Shown here: one piece after another, positions 51,831-61,977 of the stretch | How positions within the stretch are numbered: the stretch's first letter is position 1 | How the letters are laid out: each line of letters begins with the position of its first letter | Assembly: GCF_040250305.1 (NCBI RefSeq) | Contig: NZ_CP158190.1 | Coordinates: 4,744,001-4,808,000, forward strand | Direction of reading: 5' to 3' | Length of the DNA stretch: 64,000 nt | Origin: Peribacillus frigoritolerans | GTDB taxonomy: Bacteria; Bacillota; Bacilli; Bacillales; DSM-1321 | Translations under genes and position numbers: made by a program | The notes under the pieces: model-generated | The model's input: the letters and a program-made list of their open reading frames with translations, nothing else | Database searches by the model: none | What the model was told of the DNA's origin: nothing

Positions 51831-52949
51831 TTATTCAATACACTCTTTTTCTTTATACGCTCTCATCATTTTTTGGTGGGAAACCGGAAATGCTAACTCA
51901 CCCATCTCTGCTTCACTTACCCACTTAAGTTGCTGTTCTTTTAATGTCTCTTCACTGATGGCTTCTTTGACCATTCCGATATACGTGTCCACTTTCCAAA
52001 CGAGGTGTGAGAAAACATGTTCAATTCTCACAAGTGATTCAGTGATTTCTGGTTTGACGCCATACATTTCCTGAAACCGACTCTCGAAGAATTCCCTCTT
52101 ATGCAAAAGGGATGAATGGTTTTCGAAATTCGGATATTCCCAAAGATTTGCAAGCAATCCTTCTGATGCTCGCTTGTGAATTAAAAATTCGCCTTTTTCA
52201 TTCGTTAAAACGGCAGCTACAATTGGTACATCCCGCGTTTTTTTCTTTTGGATTTTTACCGGCAATTCCGACTGAACCCCAGCTTCAAATGCTAGACAAT
52301 GACTTTGAACTGGACATAATAGGCAGGCAGGCTTACCTGGTGTACAAATCAATGCTCCAAGTTCCATCAACGCTTGATTGAAGGCAGAGGTATGCTCATG
52401 ATCGATCAGCTTTCTGACGGCTGCTTCGAAAGTCTTTCTTGTCTTTGGCTTTGCTATGTCTTCATATATCATCAATATCCTTGATAAAACACGCATGACG
52501 TTTCCATCAACGGCTGGCTCCGGCTTACCGTACGCGATACTAAGAATCGCACCAGCTGTATAAGGGCCGACACCTTTCAATTTGGCTATTTCCTCGGGAT
52601 CATCCGGTACAATCCCATTATAGGATGCTTTCACTTCCTGAACGGCACTATGCAGATTCCTTACACGTGAATAATATCCCAGCCCTTCCCATGCTTTTAG
52701 GATTTTCTCTTCATCGGCATTGGCAAAATCCTCGAGTGTAGGGAACCATTCCACAAACCGGTTGAAATAAGGAATCACCGTGTCCACTCTCGTTTGCTGC
52801 AGCATTATTTCAGAAACCCAAACACGGTACGGGTCCTTATTTTCCCTCCATGGCAATTCTCTTTGTTCTTCGAGAAACCATGAAACCAAATCTTTTTGAA
52901 ATTCATCGATTTTTATTTTTTCTATTGTCGGGATCGTTATTTCTTTCAC
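51831..52949 (-). CDS. mutY: A/G-specific adenine glycosylase MutY
   Basis: Removes adenine mispaired with 8-oxoguanine. 372 residues: helix-hairpin-helix ([12 protein letters not shown], about 125-136) with catalytic Asp in the following [11 protein letters not shown], a [4Fe-4S] cluster C-x6-C-x2-C-x5-C ([17 protein letters not shown], about 207-223) and a C-terminal NUDIX-like domain (about 245-365) that reads 8-oxoG. Catalytic Glu lies in [19 protein letters not shown]. Complete and expected to be active. Confidence 0.96.
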   Translation of the reverse strand: MKEITIPTIEKIKIDEFQKDLVSWFLEEQRELPWRENKDPYRVWVSEIMLQQTRVDTVIPYFNRFVEWFPTLEDFANADEEKILKAWEGLGYYSRVRNLHSAVQEVKASYNGIVPDDPEEIAKLKGVGPYTAGAILSIAYGKPEPAVDGNVMRVLSRILMIYEDIAKPKTRKTFEAAVRKLIDHEHTSAFNQALMELGALICTPGKPACLLCPVQSHCLAFEAGVQSELPVKIQKKKTRDVPIVAAVLTNEKGEFLIHKRASEGLLANLWEYPNFENHSSLLHKREFFESRFQEMYGVKPEITESLVRIEHVFSHLVWKVDTYIGMVKEAISEETLKEQQLKWVSEAEMGELAFPVSHQKMMRAYKEKECIE

Positions 52950-53155
52950 ATCAGTTCCTCCAAAGATGTTACACTCTTATCAAAATTGGGAATACCTATA
53001 GTAGGCCATTCTTTTTTAATATCATGTTCATATTCATTTATTTGTAAAGGTTCACGGAAATAAATCTAAATTATATTCATTTGATGGTTAATATATAAAT
53101 ACGGTATGATGAAAGAAGACCATTTTTTTCAAATTGTGGCAGGGAGGTTAGATTT

Positions 53156-54133
53156 TTGGATACAGGTACTCACTTTGTCATGGGAATTGCTCTTGGAGGT
53201 CTTGCCACATTAGATCCTGTCATTGCGCAGAGCCCAGTCACTGCAAGTGCAGTCATAGCAGGTACGATATTGGGATCACAAGCTCCGGACATTGACACTG
53301 TTTTAAAATTAAGGAATAACGCTGTATATATACGAAACCACCGTGGAATCACGCATTCCATTCCCGCTGTTTTACTTTGGCCCTTGATTATCAGCGGAGC
53401 ACTTTTCGCCATCATACCTGAAGCAAATTACCTACATCTTTGGCTTTGGACCTTTTTAGCCGTTTTCCTTCACGTATTCGTGGATATATTCAATGCTTAT
53501 GGGACCCAGGCTCTTAGGCCGATTTCGTCAAAATGGGTAGCTTTAGGGGTCATCAATACATTTGACCCGTTCATTTTTGGAATACATGTTGCCGGCCTGA
53601 TATTATGGGGCTATGGATTTCCTCCAGGCTATTTATTTCTTTCCATTTACGGAATACTTGTCATTTATTATATTACCAGGTTCAGGGAACAAGCTTTTAT
53701 AAAAAAAGTGGTCAAAAAGCAAATTCCTGGAGCAAGGAAAATTCTATTATCACCGACGATGCGTTTTCATCGCTGGAAAATTGCGGTGATTACCGAAAAG
53801 AATTATTATGTGGCACGGGCTGATAATGGATATGTGACGATTCTAGATACGTTCGATCGAGTGCCATTGCCTGAAAGTGAAATTCTTGAAGCCGCCAAAA
53901 AGGATATCAACTTGGCAGCCTTTCTGTCCTTTTCGCCTGTATACCGCTTTGAAATCGAACAGATAAAAGAATATTATGAAGTCCGTTTTATCGATTTAAG
54001 ATACCGCAGCAATGGATATTACCCGTTTGTGGCAGTGGTCCATTTAGACAGCGAATTGAATATCTTGAATTCTTATACTGGCTGGATCTTTAGCGAAGCG
54101 AAACTGCAGAAGAAATTGAATATTATTTTGTAG
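53156..54133 (+). CDS. yfhP: Membrane-bound metal-dependent hydrolase YfhP
   Basis: A 325-residue protein of the YdjM/DUF457 group: four to five membrane segments (about 1-180) enclosing the His/Asp motif GSQAPDIDTVLK and NHRGITHSIPA that could bind metal, then a soluble C-terminal part. B. subtilis YfhP is its counterpart and acts as a negative regulator of neighbouring lipid genes there. TTG start, 8 bases after GGGAGG. Confidence 0.9.
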   Translation: MDTGTHFVMGIALGGLATLDPVIAQSPVTASAVIAGTILGSQAPDIDTVLKLRNNAVYIRNHRGITHSIPAVLLWPLIISGALFAIIPEANYLHLWLWTFLAVFLHVFVDIFNAYGTQALRPISSKWVALGVINTFDPFIFGIHVAGLILWGYGFPPGYLFLSIYGILVIYYITRFREQAFIKKVVKKQIPGARKILLSPTMRFHRWKIAVITEKNYYVARADNGYVTILDTFDRVPLPESEILEAAKKDINLAAFLSFSPVYRFEIEQIKEYYEVRFIDLRYRSNGYYPFVAVVHLDSELNILNSYTGWIFSEAKLQKKLNIIL

Positions 54134-54145
54134 TCACTGCGTATT

Positions 54146-54190
54146 GAAAAAGAGCTGATTCCAGGGAACCCCTCTGGAATCAGCTTTTTT
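54146..54190. terminator. Bidirectional terminator between yfhP and yfhJ
   Basis: Long stem pairing GAGCTGATTCCAG with CTGGAATCAGC, A- and T-runs at both sides, reaching the yfhJ stop. Confidence 0.92.
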
Positions 54191-54455
54191 AATGCAGTCG
54201 ATTCTGCTGATTTAATAACTGTTGATATTTAGGGTTTTTTGCAATGAATTCGTGGAATTGCTCACCGTAGTTATCAATCCAGGTCCTTACAACGCGCGAT
54301 GTCATTTCTTCTCCGGCATATTCATGCCCGGCCTTTGCATAGGTCGCCTCGAAATCTTCCCATAATAATTCCACCCAAGTCAAAGCTTGCTCATACGTGA
54401 TGTGTTCATTTTTCTCAAGCAGTATCTTGGTTAATCTTTCATGGTAATCATTCAT
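54189..54455 (-). CDS. yfhJ: WVELL protein YfhJ
   Basis: An 88-residue acidic helical protein with the family signature WVELLWEDFEATYAKAG. Function unknown. The start is ATG 54455 behind GAGGTGG; the upstream part of the frame runs through sspK's promoter region and is not coding. Divergent from sspK, as in B. subtilis. Confidence 0.9.
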   Translation of the reverse strand: MNDYHERLTKILLEKNEHITYEQALTWVELLWEDFEATYAKAGHEYAGEEMTSRVVRTWIDNYGEQFHEFIAKNPKYQQLLNQQNRLH

Positions 54456-54568
54456 TAGAACCACCTCATTGCCAATATTTTTACAGAATGAACTATACTG
54501 TTCCATACCCATACTAGTAGTAAGCGGAAACGCTTCTGTCTTTAATCTGATGCTTGGAGGAGAAAAAT

Positions 54569-54724
54569 TTGCGAAATAAACAAAAAGGATTCCCCAACCA
54601 AAACAATAATAAATTCCAAGGCGAGCCTCGTGCCAAAGCAAGATATGCTTCAAAGCGTGCAGATGGCAGTATAAATACACACCCTCAAGAAAGAATGAAA
54701 GCATCAAACGAGCGATCGAATTAA
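54569..54724 (+). CDS. sspK: Small acid-soluble spore protein SspK
   Basis: A 51-residue minor [24 protein letters not shown] at the start and [16 protein letters not shown] further on match SspK. TTG start, 6 bases after GGAGGA. Short enough to be missed by length cut-offs. Expected forespore expression; a terminator follows. Confidence 0.92.
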   Translation: MRNKQKGFPNQNNNKFQGEPRAKARYASKRADGSINTHPQERMKASNERSN

Positions 54725-54736
54725 AAGATGCACCAG

Positions 54737-54771
54737 AAGGAATCGGGTACTTCCCCGGTTCCTTTTTATTT
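54737..54771. terminator. Terminator between sspK and yfhH
   Basis: Stem AGGAATCGGG/CCCCGGTTCCT (imperfect) with T-run, overlapping the yfhH stop. Confidence 0.75.
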
Positions 54772-55077
54772 TAACATTGAAATCGGCAGTGCTTCTTCCT
54801 TACCGCTTCCACCTAAGCGGTATCCCCAGGCGAATACACCATTCATATAATCAATTTTGAAATAGACACCGGGATCTCCGTCAATTTGATATATTTCACC
54901 TTTTTTGAAATCATCCGGATTTAACAAATAGGCCTTGGCCATCGTCACTTTTCGTTCCAATACTGAAAATTCATTAACCATTCCCAATTGCTCTGCTTTT
55001 CTTGCTTTTTCAGTCAACGCTGCAATTTCCTGCTGTAGTTCATAGGCGGACAACTTGCTGTATCTTACGTCGCTCAT
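54766..55077 (-). CDS. yfhH: YfhH (DUF1811) protein
   Basis: A 103-residue protein with an N-terminal helical hairpin (1-50) and a C-terminal SH3-like barrel (GEIYQIDGDPGVYFKIDYMN). Function unknown. It follows recX on the same strand, 75 bases away, as in B. subtilis. Confidence 0.9.
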   Translation of the reverse strand: MSDVRYSKLSAYELQQEIAALTEKARKAEQLGMVNEFSVLERKVTMAKAYLLNPDDFKKGEIYQIDGDPGVYFKIDYMNGVFAWGYRLGGSGKEEALPISMLK

Positions 55078-55152
55078 ATATATGACTCCTTAAATGAAAT
55101 ATTAATTTACCTCTATATTAAACAAAATTTTGAGATTTGGCTATCAATGCAC

Positions 55153-55950
55153 TTAATCCCCATCTGCATTGGAAAGATAACGCTCAATCAATTCTATTGG
55201 AAAACCTTTTCGGTATAATGCCTGCTTCATTTTTTGTTCATATTCGAAGCCTTCATGGTTTTTATATCGACGTTGCATTTTTTCGGCATGGTGGCAAAGA
55301 GAATCCCATTGTTCATCTTCATCCTTTTCAACCGTCACATCTTCAAGTGCTTCATGGATGACATCTCTAGGGAAGCCTTTCCGTAACAAGGTTTGTTCAA
55401 CCTTCAGCCTTAAAGCTCGTTCGGAAATGTTTTTTTCCTTTTTGACCGCTTTTCCAGCAAGTTTGCTTGCATGTTCAATCTGAATATCATAGGGGTATTC
55501 CTTCAATGCCTCGACAACCAACTTTTCTTGCACCCCTTTTTCCTTAAGCTCGAGCTTAAGGGTAGTGGGCCCTTTATTGCCTCCATTCACATGGGTCCGT
55601 ACGTAAGCCTTGGCAAATTCAAGGTCGTCTAAATAGTTAAAGCTGTAAAGTTTATGTATCGCTTCCTTAATGATCGGCTCTTCCGTTTCCTTCTTTTTTA
55701 AATAAAGGCGAATTTCCGATTCCGAGCGCATCCGGTATGATAAATAATTAAGTGCATCGGTAAATGCTTTTTGGATTTCATCATGGAATTGTATTTCAGC
55801 CAAAAGCAGGTCATCAAGTTCCATACCCTTTTTCAAATGAAATTTCAATAGCACTTCTTCATCTACACTGAAGGCATATTTTTCGTCAACGAAAATGTTA
55901 AAACGATCTTTACGTTTCTTTTGGGTTGTTATTTTTGTTATGTTTGGCAT
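55153..55950 (-). CDS. recX: Recombination regulator RecX
   Basis: A 265-residue protein of tandem three-helix RecX repeats: YRMRSESEIRLYLKKKE, FAKAYVRTHVNGGNKGP, KGVQEKLVVEALKEY and LRKGFPRDVIHEAL are successive units. The length fits Bacillus RecX (about 264). It modulates RecA filaments. It is divergent from yfhF. The N-terminal 60 residues form the usual leading domain. Confidence 0.95.
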   Translation of the reverse strand: MPNITKITTQKKRKDRFNIFVDEKYAFSVDEEVLLKFHLKKGMELDDLLLAEIQFHDEIQKAFTDALNYLSYRMRSESEIRLYLKKKETEEPIIKEAIHKLYSFNYLDDLEFAKAYVRTHVNGGNKGPTTLKLELKEKGVQEKLVVEALKEYPYDIQIEHASKLAGKAVKKEKNISERALRLKVEQTLLRKGFPRDVIHEALEDVTVEKDEDEQWDSLCHHAEKMQRRYKNHEGFEYEQKMKQALYRKGFPIELIERYLSNADGD

Positions 55951-56075
55951 AATTCCACCCCCACCCCTACTTTACCCCTTTACGTTTACCATTTCTATAT
56001 ATAGCATGTCTAAAAATGAAAAAAGAACATGGGCATGTTAAAGTGAAGGAAAGAAAGGGAAAGGAAGTGGTTTTC

Positions 56076-56996
56076 ATGAAAATAGCCATTGCTGGTGGAA
56101 GCGGTTTTGTCGGCACAGCCCTTATTGATAAATTATCAAAAGAAAATCATGATATATATATTTTGACCCGTCATCCCGAAAAATTTAATAAACAGACTAA
56201 TTTGACATATATCGGTTGGTTGACCAAGGACGCAAAGCCGGAAAAGCACTTGGCGGGGCTCGATGTTTTCATTAACCTTGCAGGTGAATCTCTGAACAGC
56301 GGGCGTTGGACACCTGAACGAAAACGCCGGATTGTCGAAAGCAGGGTCGAAGCTTCCAAAGAGATGAAACGAATCCTTTCCATACTGCCCGATAAAGTGC
56401 CCGTCATCATTAATGCAAGTGCAATCGGATATTATGGTATTTCAGATGATGAAACCTTTAACGAAACCTCTGAATCCATTGGTGATGATTTCTTGGCCCG
56501 TACTGTTCAACTATGGGAAAATGAAGCGGCTAAATCACGATCTTATAGTAACAGGTTGATCCTGACAAGATTCGGGGTGATTCTTGGAGAAAAAGACGGT
56601 GCACTGCCAATGATGGTCCTACCATATAAACTATTCGGCGGAGGAAAGATGGGCAAAGGGAATCAGTGGCTTTCCTGGATTCATATCCATGACGTGGTCC
56701 GTGCAATCATCTTTTGCATGAACGATGCTCGGATAGAAGGTCCAGTCAATTTTACGGCACCGAATCCCGTTCAGATGGATACATTCGGAAAAACCATAGG
56801 AGCTGTCCTGCACCGGCCCCATTGGTTGCCCGTACCACCCTTCTTCCTCAAGAAACTGCTTGGGGAAATGAGCATACTTGTACTTGAAGGGCAAAATGTC
56901 CTTCCCACTAAACTTAAAGAGGAAGGATTCACCTTCTCCTTTCCAACCCTTAAAGAAGCTTTACAAAATATCTTAAAGGAAGATTCTCACGTATGA
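56076..56996 (+). CDS. yfhF: TIGR01777-type sugar epimerase-like protein YfhF
   Basis: A 306-residue extended-SDR protein: MKIAIAGGSGFVGTALIDKL dinucleotide loop, NLAGESLNSGRWTPERKRRI, YYGISDDETFNE with the Tyr of the active site, and a C-terminal DUF1731-like tail. Substrate unknown. Start at ATG 56076 after AAGGAAGTGG; the frame from 56016 lacks a site. Followed by yfhE and yfhD, as in B. subtilis. Confidence 0.92.
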   Translation: MKIAIAGGSGFVGTALIDKLSKENHDIYILTRHPEKFNKQTNLTYIGWLTKDAKPEKHLAGLDVFINLAGESLNSGRWTPERKRRIVESRVEASKEMKRILSILPDKVPVIINASAIGYYGISDDETFNETSESIGDDFLARTVQLWENEAAKSRSYSNRLILTRFGVILGEKDGALPMMVLPYKLFGGGKMGKGNQWLSWIHIHDVVRAIIFCMNDARIEGPVNFTAPNPVQMDTFGKTIGAVLHRPHWLPVPPFFLKKLLGEMSILVLEGQNVLPTKLKEEGFTFSFPTLKEALQNILKEDSHV

Positions 56997-57049
56997 AAGG
57001 GGCATTTTAGGAAAAAATAGGGATATTAAGTGGAATGGAGATGATTTAA

Positions 57050-57172
57050 TTGCTCAAAAAACACGATAAAGAGAAAAGTAACTTGACTAGTACACAAGCG
57101 ATTCTTTATGCTCGCGAATTTAAAAAAGCAGATCGAGCTGGTGGATATACCGAAAAGAAATCCCGTCGTTAA
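57050..57172 (+). CDS. yfhE: YfhE-like small protein
   Basis: A 40-residue basic peptide with the family-like EFKKADRAGGYTEKKSRR tail. TTG start nine bases after GGAG, the only start in frame. Found between yfhF and yfhD with its own terminator; function unknown. Confidence 0.8.
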   Translation: MLKKHDKEKSNLTSTQAILYAREFKKADRAGGYTEKKSRR

Positions 57173-57217
57173 GTTTGGTGTTTTTTCCCGTACATTTTGA
57201 ATAGCCACTCAACACAA

Positions 57218-57264
57218 AATAAGCTGGAGATGATTAATGAATTCATCTCCAGCTTATTTTTATT
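57218..57264 (+). terminator. Terminator of yfhE
   Basis: Sixteen-bp stem AATAAGCTGGAGATGA/TCATCTCCAGCTTATT with T-run. Confidence 0.93.
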
Positions 57265-57279
57265 CTAGGGGGCGCTAAC

Positions 57280-57465
57280 ATGGGACGCAACAATATACAC
57301 CATAATCGAGATAAGAACAAACAGAAACTTCCTCAGGTTCCTAAAAACCTGAAAAGTGACGGACTTGACGTTGAATATTCTTCCGAACTGGCTGACCAGG
57401 AAGACATCGAGGCACAAGCCCGGGCAAATGCTGCTGACCGCCGTGCTCATAGTCGCCGCTTATAA
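57280..57465 (+). CDS. yfhD: YfhD-like small protein
   Basis: A 61-residue hydrophilic protein, basic N-terminus (GRNNIHHNRDKNKQKLP) and acidic middle (VEYSSELADQEDIEAQARAN) ending in ADRRAHSRRL, typical of the YfhD family of Bacillus sporulation-associated small proteins. Start ATG after GGGGGC; terminator behind. Confidence 0.85.
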   Translation: MGRNNIHHNRDKNKQKLPQVPKNLKSDGLDVEYSSELADQEDIEAQARANAADRRAHSRRL

Positions 57466-57481
57466 GCAGGAGAAACCAACC

Positions 57482-57512
57482 AAGGGGCTGTAAATCAGCC
57501 CCTTTTGTTTTC
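57482..57512 (+). terminator. Terminator of yfhD
   Basis: Stem AAGGGGCTG/CAGCCCCTT with T-rich tail. Confidence 0.88.
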
Positions 57513-57526
57513 TTTATTTACATAGC

Positions 57527-57696
57527 TTATCCACAGCCCTGTGTATATTGTGGATATATTCTGAAAATACTGATAAAAAACAAGTACAATAAATCACCTT
57601 ATCAACATGAAAATAATGTTATTTCTGGATAACCCTGTGGATTATGTGGATAAAGGCCATTTTAAGCTAACCACTCTGCATTATTGTTGTGGATAA
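57527..57696. promoter_or_regulatory. DnaA-box cluster
   Basis: Three perfect DnaA boxes (TTATCCACA 57527-57535; TGTGGATAA 57645-57653 and 57688-57696) plus one-mismatch forms at 57549-57557, 57599-57607, 57624-57632 and 57636-57644, in a gene-free AT-rich stretch of 388 bases between yfhD and the acyl-CoA operon. Confidence 0.75.
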
Positions 57697-57853
57697 CTAT
57701 TCTCTCTCCTTGAATTGTTCCACAGGATTATTATTTATATAATAACTATCTGCTACGATCTTTATTAAATGTCTTCCCTCCAAGTATCATCGCATGCCAA
57801 ATGACTTTTCCAACCCTAACTTGTCAGTAGTTTTATCGCTATTGACCCCGGCA

Positions 57854-59434
57854 TTAAAGAAGGTTCCCCAAACTTTTTCCATCAGCATTTTCTTCCAACT
57901 GTTTACGAAGCAAGAATTTTTGTATCTTCCCACTTGCGTTTCGAGGCAGCTCATTACTGAAGATATATCTTCTTGGACGTTTATAGTTCGCCAGTGTTTC
58001 ACTGTTCTTACACCAAGTTTCTAAGTCGGATTCCGCCAGCGTTGGGTCTTTGGCTACGATGAAGGCCGTTACCATTTCCCCCCAATGACCATCTGGCTGA
58101 CCAAGGACTGCACAGTCGAGAACTCCTGGATGCTCATATAATGTATCTTCCACTTCACGCGGATAAATATTTTCCCCTCCAGAAATGATCATGTCGTCCA
58201 CCCGGTCCTTGACCCACAGATATCCATCCTCATCCAGGAAACCGATATCACCGGAATGATACCAGCCTTTGTAAAGCGCCGTTTCGGTCTCTTTATCTTT
58301 TTGAAAGTAACCCTGCATGATACATGGACCTTTCACAAGGATCTCCCCTGTTTCCCCAGGCTCCAGCATATCCTCGGGATCCGATGGCCCTTCGTCATTC
58401 GGACGGGCAATGATGATTTCATGACCGGAACATGCCTTGCCGGCAGAACCCGCTTTCCTAATTTGATCTTCCTCCAATAGGAGAGTGATGGCGGGACCCA
58501 TTTCAGTCATTCCATAAGCTTGGATGAACTGGATGCCGAGTTTCTCCTGACAGGCCCTTACAAGTGAGGGAGCCATCGGGGCTGCTCCATAAAGCCCAAG
58601 CTTCAAACTCTGGAATTTATAATCATCCAAGTTTTCATGAATGAGCATGTTCCACATCGTAGGAGCAGCAAAAAACTTGGTGATCCCCTCGGATTCAATC
58701 AGTTCCATGGCTTTTTTGGGATTAAACTGATGTAATATGACATTTGCGGCACCGACCTGTACGCGAGGTAAAAAGGAACAGTGCAATTCGGCACAATGGA
58801 ACATCGGTGCAGTAATCAAACCGATATCAGAGCGTTCGTACTTCATTGCCTCTATTAAAATCTCTGCTTGTTTGACCATATCTTTATGAAGGTGAATGAC
58901 CCCTTTGGGCCGTCCGGTTGTCCCGCTCGTATACATGATGGCATAGATATCATCCTCGTGAACATCCACTTCTTCTGGCTTTGATGAGATACTGGCCATT
59001 TTCTGGCGGTAACCTTTGGCATATCCAGGCACATCATCATCAATATACCAGAAGGCCGTTTCCGGAAATCGCTTTTCAACCGCGGCAACGTTCGCTTCCA
59101 ATTCGTGTTCGAATAAAACAACCTTTGGAGCAGCGTCGTTCAAGATGAAGGCCAGCTCTTCCGGCATTAAACGGAAGTTGATTGGATTAAAGATTGCACC
59201 GATTTTTGCACAGGCAAAGAATGCTGTTGCAAGCTCTTCATTGTTGTAAAGGTACGTAGAGACCCTGTCCCCTTTTCGCACCCCTTCCGCTTGAAGGGCC
59301 GCCGCCAACCTATTCACCTGCTCATTCCATTGAATGTACGTATAGCGGATATTTCTTCTCACGTCGTAGATAGCTTCTTTAATGGGGAATTCCTGAACCG
59401 TCTGATCAAAGATATTTTTAATCGTTACTGACAT
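57854..59434 (-). CDS. Long-chain acyl-CoA synthetase (AMP-forming)
   Basis: A 526-residue ANL-superfamily ligase that activates a fatty or related acid to its CoA ester. AMP-binding loop YTSGTTGRPKGV (about 169-180), QAYGMTEMGP, YHSGDIGFLDEDGYLWVKDR and the catalytic Lys near RNASGKIQKF at the C-terminus are present. Last gene of the MerR-controlled operon. Start at ATG 59434, eight bases after GAGGAGG; the upstream part of the frame lacks a site. Confidence 0.92.
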   Translation of the reverse strand: MSVTIKNIFDQTVQEFPIKEAIYDVRRNIRYTYIQWNEQVNRLAAALQAEGVRKGDRVSTYLYNNEELATAFFACAKIGAIFNPINFRLMPEELAFILNDAAPKVVLFEHELEANVAAVEKRFPETAFWYIDDDVPGYAKGYRQKMASISSKPEEVDVHEDDIYAIMYTSGTTGRPKGVIHLHKDMVKQAEILIEAMKYERSDIGLITAPMFHCAELHCSFLPRVQVGAANVILHQFNPKKAMELIESEGITKFFAAPTMWNMLIHENLDDYKFQSLKLGLYGAAPMAPSLVRACQEKLGIQFIQAYGMTEMGPAITLLLEEDQIRKAGSAGKACSGHEIIIARPNDEGPSDPEDMLEPGETGEILVKGPCIMQGYFQKDKETETALYKGWYHSGDIGFLDEDGYLWVKDRVDDMIISGGENIYPREVEDTLYEHPGVLDCAVLGQPDGHWGEMVTAFIVAKDPTLAESDLETWCKNSETLANYKRPRRYIFSNELPRNASGKIQKFLLRKQLEENADGKSLGNLL

Positions 59435-59566
59435 ATCATTTTCCTCCTCAAGTAGGCCCACCATCAACAGGAAGAGTTCAGGCAAAGCCTGCGATGGTCG
59501 GCTTCATCCCTTTTCAGCTTTTACTTTCGTGCGAATTACGAATATTCACAAATGGAATGTCCAGAT

Positions 59567-60718
59567 TCAGTCCAATCTTTCAATGATGGTCGCATTCGCC
59601 ATCCCATGGCCTTCACACATTGTTTGCAGCCCATAACGGCCGCCCGTCCTTTCTAACTCATGGATCATTGACACCATCAATCTGGCCCCGCTGCCGCCAA
59701 GAGGATGACCCAAGGCAATCGCCCCACCATTTGGATTCAGTTTCTTCGGGTCTGCCCCCGTTTCTTTTAGCCAGGCAATCGGTACAGGCGCGAAAGCCTC
59801 ATTCACTTCAAAGATGTCGATATCATCAATTGTAAGACCTGCTTTTTCCAAAGCTTTTTGGGTAGCCGGAATCGGCCCCGTAAGCATCAGGGTGGGATCT
59901 GACCCGACAACAACCCGTGTAAGCACTTTAAAGCGCGGTTTCAATCCAAGCTCTTCGGCTTTACTGCGTTCCATCAATAATAAAGCGGCAGCACCGTCAC
60001 TTATTTGACTTGAATTCCCCGCATGGATTAAACCGTCTTCTTGGAAAACCGGTTTCAATCCAGCAAGTACTTCAAGAGTAGTTCCATCCCTTGGGCCTTG
60101 ATCTTCCGTAACTTCGATATGATTTCCTTCTTTATCAGTACCCGATACTGATATCATTTCACGGTTAAAATGTCCTTCTTTTTGAGCACGTATTGCCTTG
60201 GCATGACTCTCCACGGAAAACTGATCACAATCTTCACGTGTTATTCCCCACTTATCGGCAATTCTCTCAGCTGATAATCCTTGGTTGATCACCTCATAAT
60301 GGTCCATATACTTTTGGCTTGTTACAGCACCTTGATAATTAGATCCCATGGGAACTCGTGACATGTTTTCCACTCCACCTGCCACTACCACATCCATATC
60401 ACCCGACAAGATGGCCTGGGAAGCGAAGTGGACTGCCTGCTGACTTGATCCGCATTGACGGTCAATCGTCGTTCCAGGCACTTCAATCGGAAATCCGGCA
60501 ATCAGTGCAGCAACCCTTGCTATATCACCGGCCTGTTCGCCCGACTGTGAAACACAGCCTAAAATGACATCATCGACAATAGCCGGATCGATGCCCGCCT
60601 TTTCAATCAGCTTCTTCAATACTTCCCCTGCCAGATCATCAGGGCGGACGTCTTTCAAGACACCGTTCCTTCTGCCTACTGGCGTGCGAATCCCTTCAAC
60701 GATAACCACTTCCCGCAT
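59567..60718 (-). CDS. Acetyl-CoA C-acyltransferase (thiolase)
   Basis: A 383-residue degradative-type thiolase. Nucleophile Cys in TIDRQCGSSQQAVHFA (about 89), His in EVNEAFAPV and the C-terminal pair GGAIALGHPLGGSGAR and MCEGHGMA. It cleaves 3-ketoacyl-CoA in beta-oxidation. Lies 33 bases after the acyl-CoA dehydrogenase gene in the same operon. Confidence 0.94.
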   Translation of the reverse strand: MREVVIVEGIRTPVGRRNGVLKDVRPDDLAGEVLKKLIEKAGIDPAIVDDVILGCVSQSGEQAGDIARVAALIAGFPIEVPGTTIDRQCGSSQQAVHFASQAILSGDMDVVVAGGVENMSRVPMGSNYQGAVTSQKYMDHYEVINQGLSAERIADKWGITREDCDQFSVESHAKAIRAQKEGHFNREMISVSGTDKEGNHIEVTEDQGPRDGTTLEVLAGLKPVFQEDGLIHAGNSSQISDGAAALLLMERSKAEELGLKPRFKVLTRVVVGSDPTLMLTGPIPATQKALEKAGLTIDDIDIFEVNEAFAPVPIAWLKETGADPKKLNPNGGAIALGHPLGGSGARLMVSMIHELERTGGRYGLQTMCEGHGMANATIIERLD

Positions 60719-60751
60719 ATACTCTCTTCCCTTCTCAACCTTTTTATTGAA

Positions 60752-61897
60752 TTAAAGACCCATATTCTTAGCGATGATCTTCTTCATGATTTCATTTGTC
60801 CCGGCATAGATGCTCGCTACCGGAACATCCCGATACCTTCTGGCAATCTTGTATTCCTCCATATATCCATAGCCGCCATGGAGCTGCATGCATTCAATGG
60901 ATATTTTTCTGGCAGTCTCCGTCAAACGCCATTTTGCCATCGAAACTTCCGTTACAACCTGTTCACCAGCCACATGTTTGGCAATCAATTGATCTAGGAA
61001 GGCACGCCCCATTTTGATTTCCGTTGCCATTTCCGCGATTTTGAATTGAGTATTTTGAAACTGACTTACGGATTTTCCGAACGCTTCCCTGCCCTTCACA
61101 TACTCAATCGTATCGGCCAACATATCCTCAGATGCGGTTTGAGCACAAATCGCCACCACAAGTCGTTCCTGCTGCAGTTTATCCATTAGGTAATTAAACC
61201 CTTTGCCTTCTTCACCAAGCAGGTTTTCCTTTGGAACACGGCAATCCTCGAAGATGAGCTCCGCTGTATCCTGACTGTGCAAACCAAGCTTCTTCAGTTT
61301 TCGCCCCCTAGAAAACCCGGGTGTATCCCTTTCGACCACGACTAAGCTAACGCCTTTATGTTTCGGAACGGCATTTGGATCCGTTTTACAGGCAACGATG
61401 ACCAAATCGGAATGTATGCCATTCGTGATGAATGTCTTTTGGCCATTTACTATGTAATGATCTCCATCCAAAATGGCAGTCGTTTTAATATTGGCCAAAT
61501 CCGAACCTGTACCAGGCTCTGTCATGGCAATGGCTGTAATGATTTCCCCCGTCGTGCATCTGGGAAGCCAGCGCTGTTTCTGCGACTCATTTCCGTATGC
61601 GGAAATATACGGGACGGTGATGTCACTGTGAAGTCCGAAACCAATGAAACCAGAACCGACTCTTTCCAATTCCTCATTAATTATGACGGCAAAGCCCCAA
61701 TCTACCCCTGAACCCCCATAATCTTCTCCTAGGTCCGGACATAAAAAACCCTGTTCCCCCATTTTCACCCAAAATGACCGGGGAATGATCCTCTCTTCTT
61801 CCCATTGTTCATAGTGGGGAACTGCTTCTTTCTCTAAAAACTTTCGGAATGACTTACGGAAAATCTCATGATCTTCACTTAGGTATGGATGTTTCAT
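60752..61897 (-). CDS. Acyl-CoA dehydrogenase
   Basis: A 381-residue FAD enzyme: [14 protein letters not shown] (about 130-143), QKTFITNG, and [14 protein letters not shown] with the C-terminal helical domain ([10 protein letters not shown]). The catalytic Glu in [14 protein letters not shown] is present. Performs the first oxidation of acyl-CoA; chain-length or branched-chain preference is not evident. Between the SDR and thiolase genes. Confidence 0.94.
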   Translation of the reverse strand: MKHPYLSEDHEIFRKSFRKFLEKEAVPHYEQWEEERIIPRSFWVKMGEQGFLCPDLGEDYGGSGVDWGFAVIINEELERVGSGFIGFGLHSDITVPYISAYGNESQKQRWLPRCTTGEIITAIAMTEPGTGSDLANIKTTAILDGDHYIVNGQKTFITNGIHSDLVIVACKTDPNAVPKHKGVSLVVVERDTPGFSRGRKLKKLGLHSQDTAELIFEDCRVPKENLLGEEGKGFNYLMDKLQQERLVVAICAQTASEDMLADTIEYVKGREAFGKSVSQFQNTQFKIAEMATEIKMGRAFLDQLIAKHVAGEQVVTEVSMAKWRLTETARKISIECMQLHGGYGYMEEYKIARRYRDVPVASIYAGTNEIMKKIIAKNMGL

Positions 61898-61977
61898 CTG
61901 TTTTATCTCCTCTCTAATTCTTTGTCGGAGGCTCTTTTCCTGGATTTAGAATGGATTGCCCTGAAAGAATTAATAAC

